Part shown: piece by piece, positions 7,618 to 16,275 of the stretch | How positions within the stretch are numbered: position 1 is the first letter of the stretch | Layout of the letters: every line of letters starts with the position of its first letter | Assembly: GCA_026988315.1 (NCBI GenBank) | Contig: JALSLJ010000093.1 | Coordinates: 1-53,417, forward strand | Source of the DNA: Sulfurimonas sp. | GTDB taxonomy: Bacteria > Campylobacterota > Campylobacteria > Campylobacterales > Sulfurimonadaceae | Direction of reading: 5' to 3' | DNA: 53,417 nt | Made by a program: the position numbers and the translations under genes | Notes under the pieces: model-generated | The model's database searches: none | What the model saw: only the letters and a program-made list of their open reading frames with translations | Told to the model about the DNA's origin: nothing

Positions 7618-8469
7618 TTGCAAGGTGGCGTCAGTATAAATGTTGGTGACTTTTCTGATCCAACAATTTACGAAGTTCTAGAATCAAATGATGAAAGTTT
7701 GTATTTAAGCACTCTTTATAATGGATTGTGGTTTTGGACAACATCTAGCACTTATGTAAATTCTGTTCGGGTGTCTACGATATTTGACATCCCAAATGCT
7801 GAGCATATTATAGGGACATACAATGGTACCTATGTCGATGGTTTAGGTAGTCTTGACTATGGAACTTACAACTATTACGGTGATGGAACTCTTCAAGCTC
7901 AGTACAACACAGCAGACTATCCACAACTAGATATAGTGGCTTCAGCAGGAACAGATGGAGCGATAGAGCTTGGAGGGAGTGAGCTAAGTAAAATTAACCT
8001 TGTAGAGTATGATAGCAAAATATATGCAAGTACTTTTACTTTTGACTTAAGTATCATTGCAACTCAAGCGCAAAGTCGTATGGAAGATGTTAACGCAAGT
8101 GCAGTTCTTCCAGCAAGTGCAGTTGCTACTGTTGAGAACTTCGAGCAAGAGCTTTTAAATTCATATGAATACTATATGGATATCACTTTAACTGAGTATA
8201 AAGATAAAACAGAGAGTGAGCTTATAGACATATTTTCTAACATGAGTAGTGATTATGCTATGAGTAGCATTAGCAGAGGAGTTGATGGATATTATGACTG
8301 GTATTTCCTTGCAAATCGTTATATAAATATTAACCAATATTTTGAAGGTGAATATGGTGATGGTGAAGAACCTATGTTCGCTCCATCAAGAACACAAACT
8401 GATGAGGTGGAAAAAACACTTACAAAAAGACCATTTAGTATTGGTTTAGATGTCTCTAAAGTTTGGTAA
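7618..8469 (+). CDS. Secreted-type protein, possibly 5'-truncated, unknown function
   Basis: The frame is open from 7486 but has no ATG, GTG or TTG until TTG 7618. The codons before it read like real protein (a hydrophobic ILIFIINSFF stretch, then YTDANRTYYLLEGSVQE). The nearest Shine-Dalgarno match, AGAGGG at 7599-7604, lies 13 nt before the TTG, which is too far. The gene therefore either uses an ATT or ATA start near 7519-7531 with a signal-like N terminus, or has lost its 5' end. The product is rich in Tyr, Asp, Ser and Gly, contains an IGTYNGTYVDGLGSLDYGTY repeat-like beta segment, and lacks Cys. It overlaps the next gene by 20 bases. The family is not recognised. Confidence 0.5.
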   Translation: MQGGVSINVGDFSDPTIYEVLESNDESLYLSTLYNGLWFWTTSSTYVNSVRVSTIFDIPNAEHIIGTYNGTYVDGLGSLDYGTYNYYGDGTLQAQYNTADYPQLDIVASAGTDGAIELGGSELSKINLVEYDSKIYASTFTFDLSIIATQAQSRMEDVNASAVLPASAVATVENFEQELLNSYEYYMDITLTEYKDKTESELIDIFSNMSSDYAMSSISRGVDGYYDWYFLANRYININQYFEGEYGDGEEPMFAPSRTQTDEVEKTLTKRPFSIGLDVSKVW

Positions 8470-10849
8470 TATTGTTGCTGCTACCTTGATGGCAGTGGCA
8501 TTGAGCATCTCTGGGTGTAGTGACTCACATCCAGATAATCAGGCAAGTTTAGATAACTTGCCTGCAACACATACGCTCTATTTCAAATCCCTCTCACAAG
8601 CAAAACTCACACTACAACAAAACGATACAAATATCTCTAGTGTTATAAGTTCTGTATTTGATGAGCAAAGAGGTTCACGCTTTGAACTTTTTGTTGATGA
8701 AACCATAGAAGATGATGTAAGTTTAGAAGTAGTTGTGAGTGGTGGATATATAGGTACTGAACCATTTGAAGCAAAACTTAGAGTGAGAGTAAGTGCCAAA
8801 CAGCTTAGAGAGCAACATATAGTTATCTCGAGTTTGAGTGTGATGCAAGATATTTATGATGCAAAACATACAGATACCCTCGCATCATCCGTACTTAGAA
8901 GCAGTGTGGATGAAGATGGAGATATTGACCGTGATGATATTCTTTATTTGTCTCCAAAAAATTTACTTCCTCTCATTCAGCCAAATATATTTCAATCACT
9001 AGAAGAGAATGGTTTTGTAGATGTGATAATAAACGATGAAAATATAAGTACATTTATTCAAGAAGATAATGACAATGATGGCTTAAATAAGTTTGAAGAG
9101 ATGGTGCTTGGGGGTTTAGATAGCAAGATAGATAGCGATGATGATGGATTAAGTGATTTTGCAGAAAAAGAGCTAGGTACATGCTTGTATATGGCTGATA
9201 GTGATGGGGATGGATTAGATGACAAAAATGAAACTATACTAGGCACATCCCCAATATTAGCAGATAGTGATGGAGACTTTATAGGTGATGGGGTAGAGAT
9301 TGCTTCATCAACAAACCCAATGGTAGCAGATGAAAATAGTGATGGGATAAAAGATGGCATAGATAATGACCCACTTTTGTTTTTGCAATGGCATCTAAAG
9401 AGTGAAGGAACTGTAGTAGCAAACACAAATGGCGTAGCTACTATAATAGGCAATGATTTAGATATATTTAGAGTAAGTGCCAAAAGTTATACACTCATTA
9501 GTAAACCAAAAATTCAAGTTGTTGACACTGGGGTAGAAGCGATACACGAAGACTTGGATGTTGATATGACACTCTCTTCAAACGCCATAAATGGCACAAA
9601 TGATCCAACAGCAGTAGAGATACCCTCTTTGTTTGATAAGAGTGATCCTTTAGTGATTGGGCATGGCACTGCGGTGGCTGGAATACTTGGTGCAAAGGTA
9701 CAAAACGGTTTAGGGGTAAGGGGAGTTGTTGCGGGTGCTGTTATTGTTGGGAGTAATTGGCTTGAGAGCGGAGAGATGGATAAACTTGAAACACTTTGGT
9801 ATGCTTCAGAGGCAGCAAGATCTTGTGCGGTGAGTAACAATAGTTGGGGAGCATACTATATAGCCGATGAGAGTTTTGAGCAGATAATGGAGTTAGCTAC
9901 TACACATCTAAGAGATACAAAGGGGCGTATATTTGTTGTTCCCGCTGGTAATGAGAGAGAGGAGTTTGGAAACTCTAACCTTTCATATCTTGCAAATAAC
10001 CCTTATGTTTTTACCGTTGGAGCACTCAACCACAAAAACCAATATGCAAGTTACTCCAATAGCGGTGCTAACATCCTTATAAGTGCTTATGGGGGTGAAA
10101 AATATCTTGATGCCCCAACTATAGCTTCAACACTTTTGATGGGAAAGTCATACTATGAAAGCGAACTATATGGATTAAAAGGTGCTTTAACGGATGATGC
10201 TGATGAAAACAGAAACTATACAGTAGCTATGAATGGAACGAGTGCCGCAACACCAATGGTCTCAGGTGCAATAGTTTTAGTTCTTGATGCTTGTCCAAAT
10301 TTAACTTGGCGTGATATGAAGTACTTAGTGGCTACTACTGCTCAAAGAGTTGATATAAATGATAGCTCATGGACGCAAAACGGTGCGGGACATTGGCACA
10401 GCAATAACTATGGTTTTGGACTTATCAATCCGTATGAGATGATAGAACAATGTCGCAAGGGATATTTTGAAGCACTTAGTGAGTTAAAGGTAACTACATC
10501 TGGAACGAAGCTACTTAACATCAGTATCCCAGACACAAATCAAAGCATATCCACAAGCATAAATATAGATGAAAATCTACTTATAGAATGGGTAGGTCTA
10601 GTTTTTAAAAGTGATCATCCCTTTAGCGGTGATCTAATTATAGACTTAATCTCACCATCTGGTACTAAAAGTGAAATTATCAGTTCAAATGATATAAGGT
10701 TTGATGCCTATACAGATGGTTTTCGCTTTAGTTCTTTAGCCTTTTTGGATGAGGAATCAAAGGGTGTTTGGAGAGTTGTGGTAAGGGATGCTCAAGATGA
10801 AGACAATGGTGTTGTAGAGAGTTTAGAGTTAATTATAAGGGGGCGTTGA
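8450..10849 (+). CDS. Kexin-like subtilase lipoprotein: TSP3, S8 and P domains
   Basis: 799 residues. A lipoprotein signal ends at Cys23 (ISGC). Residues 30-190 form an unassigned beta-rich prodomain-like part. Residues about 205-305 carry Asp-rich repeats (DNDNDG, DSDDDG, DSDGDG, DSDGD, NSDG) of the thrombospondin type 3 calcium-binding kind. The S8 domain has Asp359 (VVDTG), His405 (GHGTAVAG) and Ser598 (GTSAATP), with PAGNE providing the oxyanion Asn. The last 115 residues match a proprotein convertase P/Homo-B domain (PFSGDLIIDLISPSGT, GVWRVVVRDAQDEDNG). S8 plus P domain is the kexin/furin architecture also used by secreted bacterial proteases. The position next to the type II secretion operon makes it a likely cargo. 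The start overlaps the previous gene. Confidence 0.93.
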   Translation: MSLKFGNIVAATLMAVALSISGCSDSHPDNQASLDNLPATHTLYFKSLSQAKLTLQQNDTNISSVISSVFDEQRGSRFELFVDETIEDDVSLEVVVSGGYIGTEPFEAKLRVRVSAKQLREQHIVISSLSVMQDIYDAKHTDTLASSVLRSSVDEDGDIDRDDILYLSPKNLLPLIQPNIFQSLEENGFVDVIINDENISTFIQEDNDNDGLNKFEEMVLGGLDSKIDSDDDGLSDFAEKELGTCLYMADSDGDGLDDKNETILGTSPILADSDGDFIGDGVEIASSTNPMVADENSDGIKDGIDNDPLLFLQWHLKSEGTVVANTNGVATIIGNDLDIFRVSAKSYTLISKPKIQVVDTGVEAIHEDLDVDMTLSSNAINGTNDPTAVEIPSLFDKSDPLVIGHGTAVAGILGAKVQNGLGVRGVVAGAVIVGSNWLESGEMDKLETLWYASEAARSCAVSNNSWGAYYIADESFEQIMELATTHLRDTKGRIFVVPAGNEREEFGNSNLSYLANNPYVFTVGALNHKNQYASYSNSGANILISAYGGEKYLDAPTIASTLLMGKSYYESELYGLKGALTDDADENRNYTVAMNGTSAATPMVSGAIVLVLDACPNLTWRDMKYLVATTAQRVDINDSSWTQNGAGHWHSNNYGFGLINPYEMIEQCRKGYFEALSELKVTTSGTKLLNISIPDTNQSISTSINIDENLLIEWVGLVFKSDHPFSGDLIIDLISPSGTKSEIISSNDIRFDAYTDGFRFSSLAFLDEESKGVWRVVVRDAQDEDNGVVESLELIIRGR

Positions 10850-11142
10850 TGAAAATAATACTTTTAATGATTTTAGTGATTAGTTTTCTTTTTGGAGTTG
10901 ATAAAAATCAAAACAGACACAATAGCTCTGAAGCATTCATCCAGTTAAATATAAAAAAAGTAGAAACATTTGATTTTATAGATTTTGAGAGGGAGTATTC
11001 TTTAGAGTTGCAGTACTGTGTTGGAACAAGTATCTGTTTTTTTAAGCCCTCCAAAGAGATAGATATAAAAAACACTGTAGATAAAATTAGTATTTACGGA
11101 AAAGCTAACATATATAAGCCTTATCGCTTAAAAATCTATTAG
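10849..11142 (+). CDS. Small exported protein, unknown
   Basis: The start chosen is ATG 10849, which overlaps the subtilase stop (TGATG) and has AAGGGGG just upstream; a TTG at 10846 is in frame but less likely. The product has 97 residues with a signal peptide (MKIILLMILVISFLFG). The mature part of about 80 residues is beta-prone and holds a Cys pair (YCVGTSICFF). Coupling to the large subtilase suggests a partner such as an inhibitor or chaperone. That is inference from position only; I recognise no family. Confidence 0.6.
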   Translation: MKIILLMILVISFLFGVDKNQNRHNSSEAFIQLNIKKVETFDFIDFEREYSLELQYCVGTSICFFKPSKEIDIKNTVDKISIYGKANIYKPYRLKIY

Positions 11143-11198
11143 ATAGCTAATTATCGTGTAAAAAATCATTTTGTGACCTAAAAGTAATGTTTTTTTAC

Positions 11199-11204
11199 TA
11201 TAAT
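11199..11204 (+). promoter_or_regulatory. -10 box of the type II secretion operon
   Basis: A perfect TATAAT follows a run of seven T residues, in the 93-base gap between the small exported protein gene and gspG. The RBS TAAAAGG at 11221-11227 precedes ATG 11236. No clear -35 is seen, as is usual for sigma-70 promoters in this phylum. Confidence 0.5.
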
Positions 11205-11235
11205 AAGTAATTAAAAAATCTAAAAGGTCAAAAAT

Positions 11236-11682
11236 ATGCGTAATTCAGCATTTACAAACAAATCAAAAAAAGCATTTTCTCTTATAGAACTTATGATAGT
11301 TATCGTTATATTAGGGTTGTTAGCGGCAATGGTAATGCCTAGTTTAACAGGTAAGGGTGAAGAGGCTAAGAGAAATCTAGTGTGTGTTCAGATGAAAAGT
11401 ATCTATAACGGCGCATTAGATATGTTCAAAATCAACAATAGTGTTTACCCTTCAACTGAAGAGGGACTTGAAGCACTTGTAGAAAACCCAGATCCAGAAA
11501 AATATCCTAACTACTCAACAAGTGGTTATTTTAAAGACAACAAATTACCAAAAGATTCTTGGGGCAACCAGTTTGTATATATCAACGAAGATGGCTCTGT
11601 AGATATTATCTCTTTAGGTGCCGATAGAAAAGAGGGTGGTAAAGATGAGAGTGCTGATATTAAGATGAGTGCTTGTAAATAA
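11236..11682 (+). CDS. gspG: Major pseudopilin GspG
   Basis: 148 residues, first gene of the type II secretion operon. The basic leader ends KKA, followed by FSLIELMIVIVILGLLAAMVMPSL, the prepilin N-helix with the essential Glu at +5. The C-terminal half has the GspG calcium-loop signature SLGADRKEGGKDESADI. GspG polymerises into the periplasmic pseudopilus that pushes cargo through the secretin. The leader peptidase GspO needed for processing is not in the window. The residue before the cut is Ala instead of Gly, as is common in this phylum. Confidence 0.95.
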   Translation: MRNSAFTNKSKKAFSLIELMIVIVILGLLAAMVMPSLTGKGEEAKRNLVCVQMKSIYNGALDMFKINNSVYPSTEEGLEALVENPDPEKYPNYSTSGYFKDNKLPKDSWGNQFVYINEDGSVDIISLGADRKEGGKDESADIKMSACK

Positions 11683-11692
11683 GAGACTAGGA

Positions 11693-12220
11693 ATGCGTAA
11701 AGCTTTCTCCTTAATGGAACTACTCATCGTTGTTGTGATTATGGGTGTTGTTTATAACTTAGCAGTAGGAAGTTTTCAAAAAATTGGTGAGGTAAAGACA
11801 CCATTGAGTCTCAAAAACTTAAAAAAATATCTCTCAGATTTTGAGTATGAAGAGAAAGTAAAATTTTTATGTTTAGATAGTTGCTCTCGTTGTGACATCT
11901 TTGTAGATGGTAAAAAGCAAGAGGAACTTCACGGTAAATTTGATGGCTTTTTGGACGACAGTGTAAAAATTTACAGATATGAGTATGGACTTGGAGCTAT
12001 TAGAGTTGAGCCTAAGGCTTATTTCAATGAAGAAGATGTAGAAGAAGATGTTTGTTTCTCATACTCGTTAAATAAACAAGGGATAGGTGAACAGGTGTTA
12101 GTTGAGTTTAAGGGAAGTGTTTATGATTTTTCACCATACTTTAGTAAAACATTGAAGTATGGTTCTTTGGATGATGCCGTTAATGCAAAGGAAGTGCTTG
12201 TTCAGGAAACATTTAGATGA
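11693..12220 (+). CDS. gspH: Minor pseudopilin, GspH-like
   Basis: The start chosen is ATG 11693, giving a short leader MRKA before FSLMELLIVVVIMGVV, the type IV prepilin helix with Glu at +5. A GTG at 11669, overlapping gspG, would add eight residues. The 175-residue product has a C-terminal beta domain with a CLDSCSRC Cys cluster around residues 60-70. The place between gspG and gspF and the size suit GspH, a minor pseudopilin of the pilus body near the tip. The globular part is divergent, so the letter is assigned mainly from position. Confidence 0.75.
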   Translation: MRKAFSLMELLIVVVIMGVVYNLAVGSFQKIGEVKTPLSLKNLKKYLSDFEYEEKVKFLCLDSCSRCDIFVDGKKQEELHGKFDGFLDDSVKIYRYEYGLGAIRVEPKAYFNEEDVEEDVCFSYSLNKQGIGEQVLVEFKGSVYDFSPYFSKTLKYGSLDDAVNAKEVLVQETFR

Positions 12221-13431
12221 TTTTTAAGTTTAAAGGTATTGATGCAGATGGCAAAAAGGTTTCCGATAAGATAGAAGCTACTTCAGCAGAAGAGGCAAAA
12301 AGCAAACTTAAAGCCAAAAAAGTTATCTACCAAACTTTAGATGAAGATTCACCCTCTTTTTTTGAAAACTTTGATTTTAGTAGAAAGTATAAAATCCCTC
12401 CAAAAGAGTTAGCTGGTTTATCTCGTGAACTCTCTATGTACATCCGCTCGGGTATATCCATTGTTTCTGCTCTAAAAATTGTTCAAACACATTACGAAAA
12501 AAACAAACCAATGAAACTCTTTTTAAGCACAGTGAGTACGCACTTAAATGAGGGTAAAAACTTCTACACAGCTCTTGAGACTCAAAGTGTAGTAATTTTG
12601 CCAGAGTTTTTTAAGCAGTCTATTAAAGTGAGTGAGAGTGGGGGTATCTTAGATGAGGTACTTTTAGAGCTTTCAAGATTCTTAAAAGAACAAGATAGAA
12701 TCAACAAAGAGATAAAAGGTGCTTTTGCTTACCCCTCTTTTATGATAATTATCTCTTTGCTTATGATATCTTTTATGCTTGCCTTTGTAGTTCCACAAAT
12801 AACAGGTATTTTTGAGAGTATGGATCAGGAGCTTCCTAAGCCTACTCAAGTTGTCATTGCAATGGGTGATTTTTTTAACAATAACTTTACAACTATTTTA
12901 GTTGTGATTTTTGCTTTGGTAAGTGCTTTTATGCTTTTTATGAACAAAAGCTATGGGTTTAAATACTACATACATAAGTTAATTTTAAAACTTCCTCTCT
13001 TTGGAGAGATAGCACTCAAGAGTGAGTTGGCAAGATTTTCATATATAGCATCGTTGCTGACACGCTCAGGAGTTCCTTTTGTGCAAACTATAAACCTCAG
13101 TGCAAATATTTTAAATAACTTAGTTTTAAAAGAGCTTTTTGTTGCAAGTGCTAAAAAAGTTGTAGAGGGTAAGTTGCTCTCAAATGCTCTAAATGAATCT
13201 AAAACTAAGATAGATTACGCTTTTATCCAGTCTATAGCCTTAGGGGAAGAAACCTCTCAAGTAGAGAATGTTTTAACAAATGTATCAGAGCTTTATTTTG
13301 AAGAAAATCGCGATAAAATCAGTATGCTTTTAACGCTTTTAGAACCTGCACTTATGCTTTTTGTAGGGGGAAGTATAGGTTTTATCGTTGCTGCGATGTT
13401 GCTTCCAATATTTTCCATGAGCGTTGGCTAA
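12217..13431 (+). CDS. gspF: Type II secretion inner-membrane platform protein GspF
   Basis: 404 residues, overlapping gspH by ATGA. Two T2SF/GspF repeats are visible, at about residues 65-190 and 270-395. Each has the family pattern of a cytoplasmic helical bundle followed by membrane helices; hydrophobic segments lie near 170-195, 220-240 and 375-400. The N terminus (MIFKFKGIDADGKKVSDKIEA) is the usual GspF start. It couples the GspE ATPase to pseudopilus assembly. Length is normal for the family. Confidence 0.95.
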   Translation: MIFKFKGIDADGKKVSDKIEATSAEEAKSKLKAKKVIYQTLDEDSPSFFENFDFSRKYKIPPKELAGLSRELSMYIRSGISIVSALKIVQTHYEKNKPMKLFLSTVSTHLNEGKNFYTALETQSVVILPEFFKQSIKVSESGGILDEVLLELSRFLKEQDRINKEIKGAFAYPSFMIIISLLMISFMLAFVVPQITGIFESMDQELPKPTQVVIAMGDFFNNNFTTILVVIFALVSAFMLFMNKSYGFKYYIHKLILKLPLFGEIALKSELARFSYIASLLTRSGVPFVQTINLSANILNNLVLKELFVASAKKVVEGKLLSNALNESKTKIDYAFIQSIALGEETSQVENVLTNVSELYFEENRDKISMLLTLLEPALMLFVGGSIGFIVAAMLLPIFSMSVG

Positions 13432-13432
13432 A

Positions 13433-14380
13433 ATGGTGCAAAACACACAAATGAAAAGCAGAAAAGCGATAGCCCTACTTATCACTCTATTTTTTATTAT
13501 TGCTATTACACTTGCTATTGGCATAGGGCTTAAGCAAGTCAATGAAGCAGCGTCTCATGTTCAAAGTGAAAAGCTTCTTTTACAGTCAAGCATGATATTT
13601 GATGATGTATTGGTGATGTTAAAAGGGGCAAAAGAGCTAGACTATCTCCTTGACAATAATATTTCAGGTGATGTGTTTGGTGCTTTTTTGAGTGGCTACT
13701 CAATCCCTGGCATCCCCTTAGGTGATTCTGGAATTATTATATCGCTTGAGCTTAAAAGTGCCCGTTCAAAAGTGAATATTAATACTCTCATAGACAACAA
13801 CAACAGCGTAGATGCTTTGAGAGCTTATCTCAATTACTACATGGTGAATGAAATTTATGCCGATATGCTGTTAGATAGCATGGATGGGATTCAAGCTGAT
13901 GATTCATATAGAACAGGATTGTTTTACGAAAAACCCTATCTGTATAGAGATTTTATTGTCTCATATGAGCACTTAGAAGAGATAAATGAGTTCTATATGA
14001 AAACATATCGTGATAATTATTTGAAAAATATTCATTTAAAAAATCTTTTTTATTTTAGTGAAGTAAAACAAAACTATAAAGTTGATTTAAATTGCGTAAC
14101 ACCCGAAGCTTTAGAGATGATGTTGGGTGACAAAAGCAGAATGGCAATGCTCTATCCAAACTTTGAGAGTGAAGATGACATAGATAAGTGTAGCTCTTTT
14201 GTTTGCAACAACTTAGATGAAGATGAAAAAACAATTTTGGCTCAATACGGAGCAACCTGCAATATACAGCCATATCTTGATGTGTCGGTGGAAGTGATGC
14301 AAAATGAACAAACAGCAAAGATAAATTTTGAATACGATATAAAAAATAAAAAAGGGTATAATTTTGTTTATGAAATTTAA
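13433..14380 (+). CDS. gspK: Minor pseudopilin GspK
   Basis: Several starts are possible (TTG 13424, ATG 13433, ATG 13451) and none has a good RBS. ATG 13433 lies just after the gspF stop. The N terminus KSRKAIALLITLFFIIAITLAIGIG is a prepilin helix lacking Glu at +5, which is the hallmark of GspK, the tip pseudopilin. The large globular part (about 280 residues) contains the GspK pattern of a helix-hairpin-helix-like core (SKVNINTLIDNN, VDLNCVTPEALEMML). It sits between gspF and gspL. Confidence 0.85.
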   Translation: MVQNTQMKSRKAIALLITLFFIIAITLAIGIGLKQVNEAASHVQSEKLLLQSSMIFDDVLVMLKGAKELDYLLDNNISGDVFGAFLSGYSIPGIPLGDSGIIISLELKSARSKVNINTLIDNNNSVDALRAYLNYYMVNEIYADMLLDSMDGIQADDSYRTGLFYEKPYLYRDFIVSYEHLEEINEFYMKTYRDNYLKNIHLKNLFYFSEVKQNYKVDLNCVTPEALEMMLGDKSRMAMLYPNFESEDDIDKCSSFVCNNLDEDEKTILAQYGATCNIQPYLDVSVEVMQNEQTAKINFEYDIKNKKGYNFVYEI

Positions 14381-15344
14381 CAATAAATTTAAAACAATTT
14401 TTTTAGATACAAGTGCAAATAAACTTGATAGCGAAGAGGAAAATAATGCCTCAATACTCGCTGCAACACAGGGCAGTATAAAAAAAGAAAAAGTAAATAT
14501 TATTTTATCCCCCTCTTTATACTGGGTGAAAAAACTCTCTCTCCCTGTGAAGTATGTTCGTGAGGTGAAAAAACTACTCCCATCTATCTTTGAAGATACA
14601 CTTCCAGAGGGACATTATAGCTATTATGTATATAAAAGTGGTGATGATTTTTTTGCCTTTGCATATGAAGATAAAGCTATCCTTGATGTTTTATCCATGC
14701 AGGGGATTGCAGCCTCAAATGTTGCAAATGTTTATTTTGCGCAAAGTGAATTTCAAAATCTTGAGAAGGCTGTGAAGGTTAGCGATACACAAAGTATCTA
14801 TGTAAAAGATGAGCTTGTTATTTTAGTTCCCTCTACATGGGTTCAAGAGAGCGATGATTTAGACCTCTCTGATATGAAATTTTCAAAACACAACATCACT
14901 TTGCAACAATTTGGGCATATTGTTGATAACTCTAGTTTGTATAAAATTGGTGCGATACTTGTTGTTTTGATTGTCTTAATAGCTATTGAGTATTTTATCA
15001 CTTTGAGTAAAGCGGAGCAAATTGCCCAACAAAACAGTGAATTATTTGAAAAATATAAACTAAAATCAACAATGATGCAAAACAGGTCAATGCTCAAAAA
15101 ATATAGCTACATCCATGAGAAACAAACAAAACTAAGAGAGTACATTTCATATATGCTCTCTTTGAAACTTAAAAAAGATGAAAAACTTTCACTCTTAAGC
15201 CTGAAAAATAAAACCCTTATAGTGGAATTTACAGGGGTAAAGAAAAATCAGGATGCACACATAACAAAGATACTACAATCAAAAAATATAAAATATAAGT
15301 CTAGCTACAAAAATGACACCTTGCATGTGGAGATTACATTATGA
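14364..15344 (+). CDS. gspL: Type II secretion protein GspL-like
   Basis: About 326 residues with a cytoplasmic N-terminal domain of actin-like beta character (residues 1-185), one membrane helix at about 193-212 (IGAILVVLIVLIAIEYF) and a periplasmic ferredoxin-like C-terminal part after a coiled segment. This is the GspL layout; it recruits the GspE ATPase to the inner membrane. TTG 14364 lies 9 nt after AAAGGG and is a plausible start, while ATG 14370 two codons later is further from the RBS. It overlaps gspK and gspM. Sequence similarity to classical GspL is low, so the assignment rests on topology and order. Confidence 0.75.
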   Translation: MFMKFNNKFKTIFLDTSANKLDSEEENNASILAATQGSIKKEKVNIILSPSLYWVKKLSLPVKYVREVKKLLPSIFEDTLPEGHYSYYVYKSGDDFFAFAYEDKAILDVLSMQGIAASNVANVYFAQSEFQNLEKAVKVSDTQSIYVKDELVILVPSTWVQESDDLDLSDMKFSKHNITLQQFGHIVDNSSLYKIGAILVVLIVLIAIEYFITLSKAEQIAQQNSELFEKYKLKSTMMQNRSMLKKYSYIHEKQTKLREYISYMLSLKLKKDEKLSLLSLKNKTLIVEFTGVKKNQDAHITKILQSKNIKYKSSYKNDTLHVEITL

Positions 15345-15748
15345 ATCGTATAAATCCACTCTATCTAGCACTTTTGCTCATTGTAATCTTACTTTTGGCT
15401 ATCTTTAAACTAGATAATGCAAAGGTTGAACTCGCAGATGCCCAAGAGAGTTTGATTGAGACCACAGCACTAGCAACAAATTTGAGCGGGCTTAAAGATG
15501 TATATGGCAATCAAAAAAAATCAAAAGCGGCAATACTTAAGATCTTAAAAAACTCAAGTTTAAAGCAATCTAATATCATGAAAAAAGTGAAAAAAAGTGG
15601 GATTATTATAAGCTCTAAAAGTATGGATCTCAGAGCCTTAAACTCCCTTTTGGGAAAACTGTTTAATGGTGCATACAATATAGTTGCTTTAGATGTAAAA
15701 AAATTGAGCGAGACTAAAGTCAGCCTTCATGTGGAGATTAAGTGGTGA
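15341..15748 (+). CDS. gspM: Type II secretion protein GspM-like
   Basis: 135 residues with an N-terminal membrane helix (LYLALLLIVILLLAIF) and a small periplasmic domain with a ferredoxin-like pattern (two strands, helix, two strands). This matches GspM, which partners GspL. Start ATG 15341 overlaps the gspL stop (ATGA). Similarity is weak, as is typical for this fast-evolving protein; position and topology carry the call. Confidence 0.75.
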   Translation: MNRINPLYLALLLIVILLLAIFKLDNAKVELADAQESLIETTALATNLSGLKDVYGNQKKSKAAILKILKNSSLKQSNIMKKVKKSGIIISSKSMDLRALNSLLGKLFNGAYNIVALDVKKLSETKVSLHVEIKW

Positions 15749-16275
15749 AAAAACTAATGAAATTTTTAGCATATTGTTTGTTCTTTATAATCGCACTTAT
15801 ATATTTTGCTCCAAAAATAAGTGCGTATTACTTTTTAGAATCGCAAATAAAACCATTTGGAGTTATAGTTAGCGGTGAAGATTTACGAGATAATGGTTTT
15901 TCATTAGAGATAGAGAATGCAGATATCTCGTTTAAGGCTATAGAGAGTGCGAAGATAAAAGAGATACATGTAAAAATCTATGGTGTATATAATGGGGTGA
16001 GTTTCGAAGATATAAGCCTCTCAAGCACAGTAGCATCTTTTATACCTCTTCATGTTACAAGTGCTAGTGTTACCCATACAATAATAGACCCACTAAATGT
16101 TCATGCTTTTATTGAAGGGGAATTTGGAGAGGCTGAGGCTACTTATGACATACTTGCAAATGGTGTGAAAGTTACACTAAAGCCTTCAGATATTATGCTT
16201 AAAAAATATAAAAGCACATTACGAAGCCTAAGTAAAAATGGGAATGGGGAGTATGTTTATGAAAAAACTTTCTAG
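15745..16275 (+). CDS. gspN: Type II secretion protein GspN-like
   Basis: About 176 residues. GTG 15745 overlaps the gspM stop in a GTGA arrangement; GTG 15742 is one codon longer. A membrane anchor (FLAYCLFFIIALIYFAP) is followed by a periplasmic beta-rich region (FSLEIENADISFKAIES, ISLSSTVASFIPLHV). Together with its place between gspM and gspC this suggests GspN, an accessory periplasmic component present in some systems. The protein is shorter than classical GspN (about 250), so the name is tentative. Confidence 0.6.
   Translation: MKKLMKFLAYCLFFIIALIYFAPKISAYYFLESQIKPFGVIVSGEDLRDNGFSLEIENADISFKAIESAKIKEIHVKIYGVYNGVSFEDISLSSTVASFIPLHVTSASVTHTIIDPLNVHAFIEGEFGEAEATYDILANGVKVTLKPSDIMLKKYKSTLRSLSKNGNGEYVYEKTF

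Noticed and set aside
9058-9483. Minus-strand open frame of 141 codons opposite the TSP3 repeats
   Set aside because: Shadow of the Asp-rich repeats, giving Ser/Pro-rich low-complexity protein; the plus strand has clear domains.
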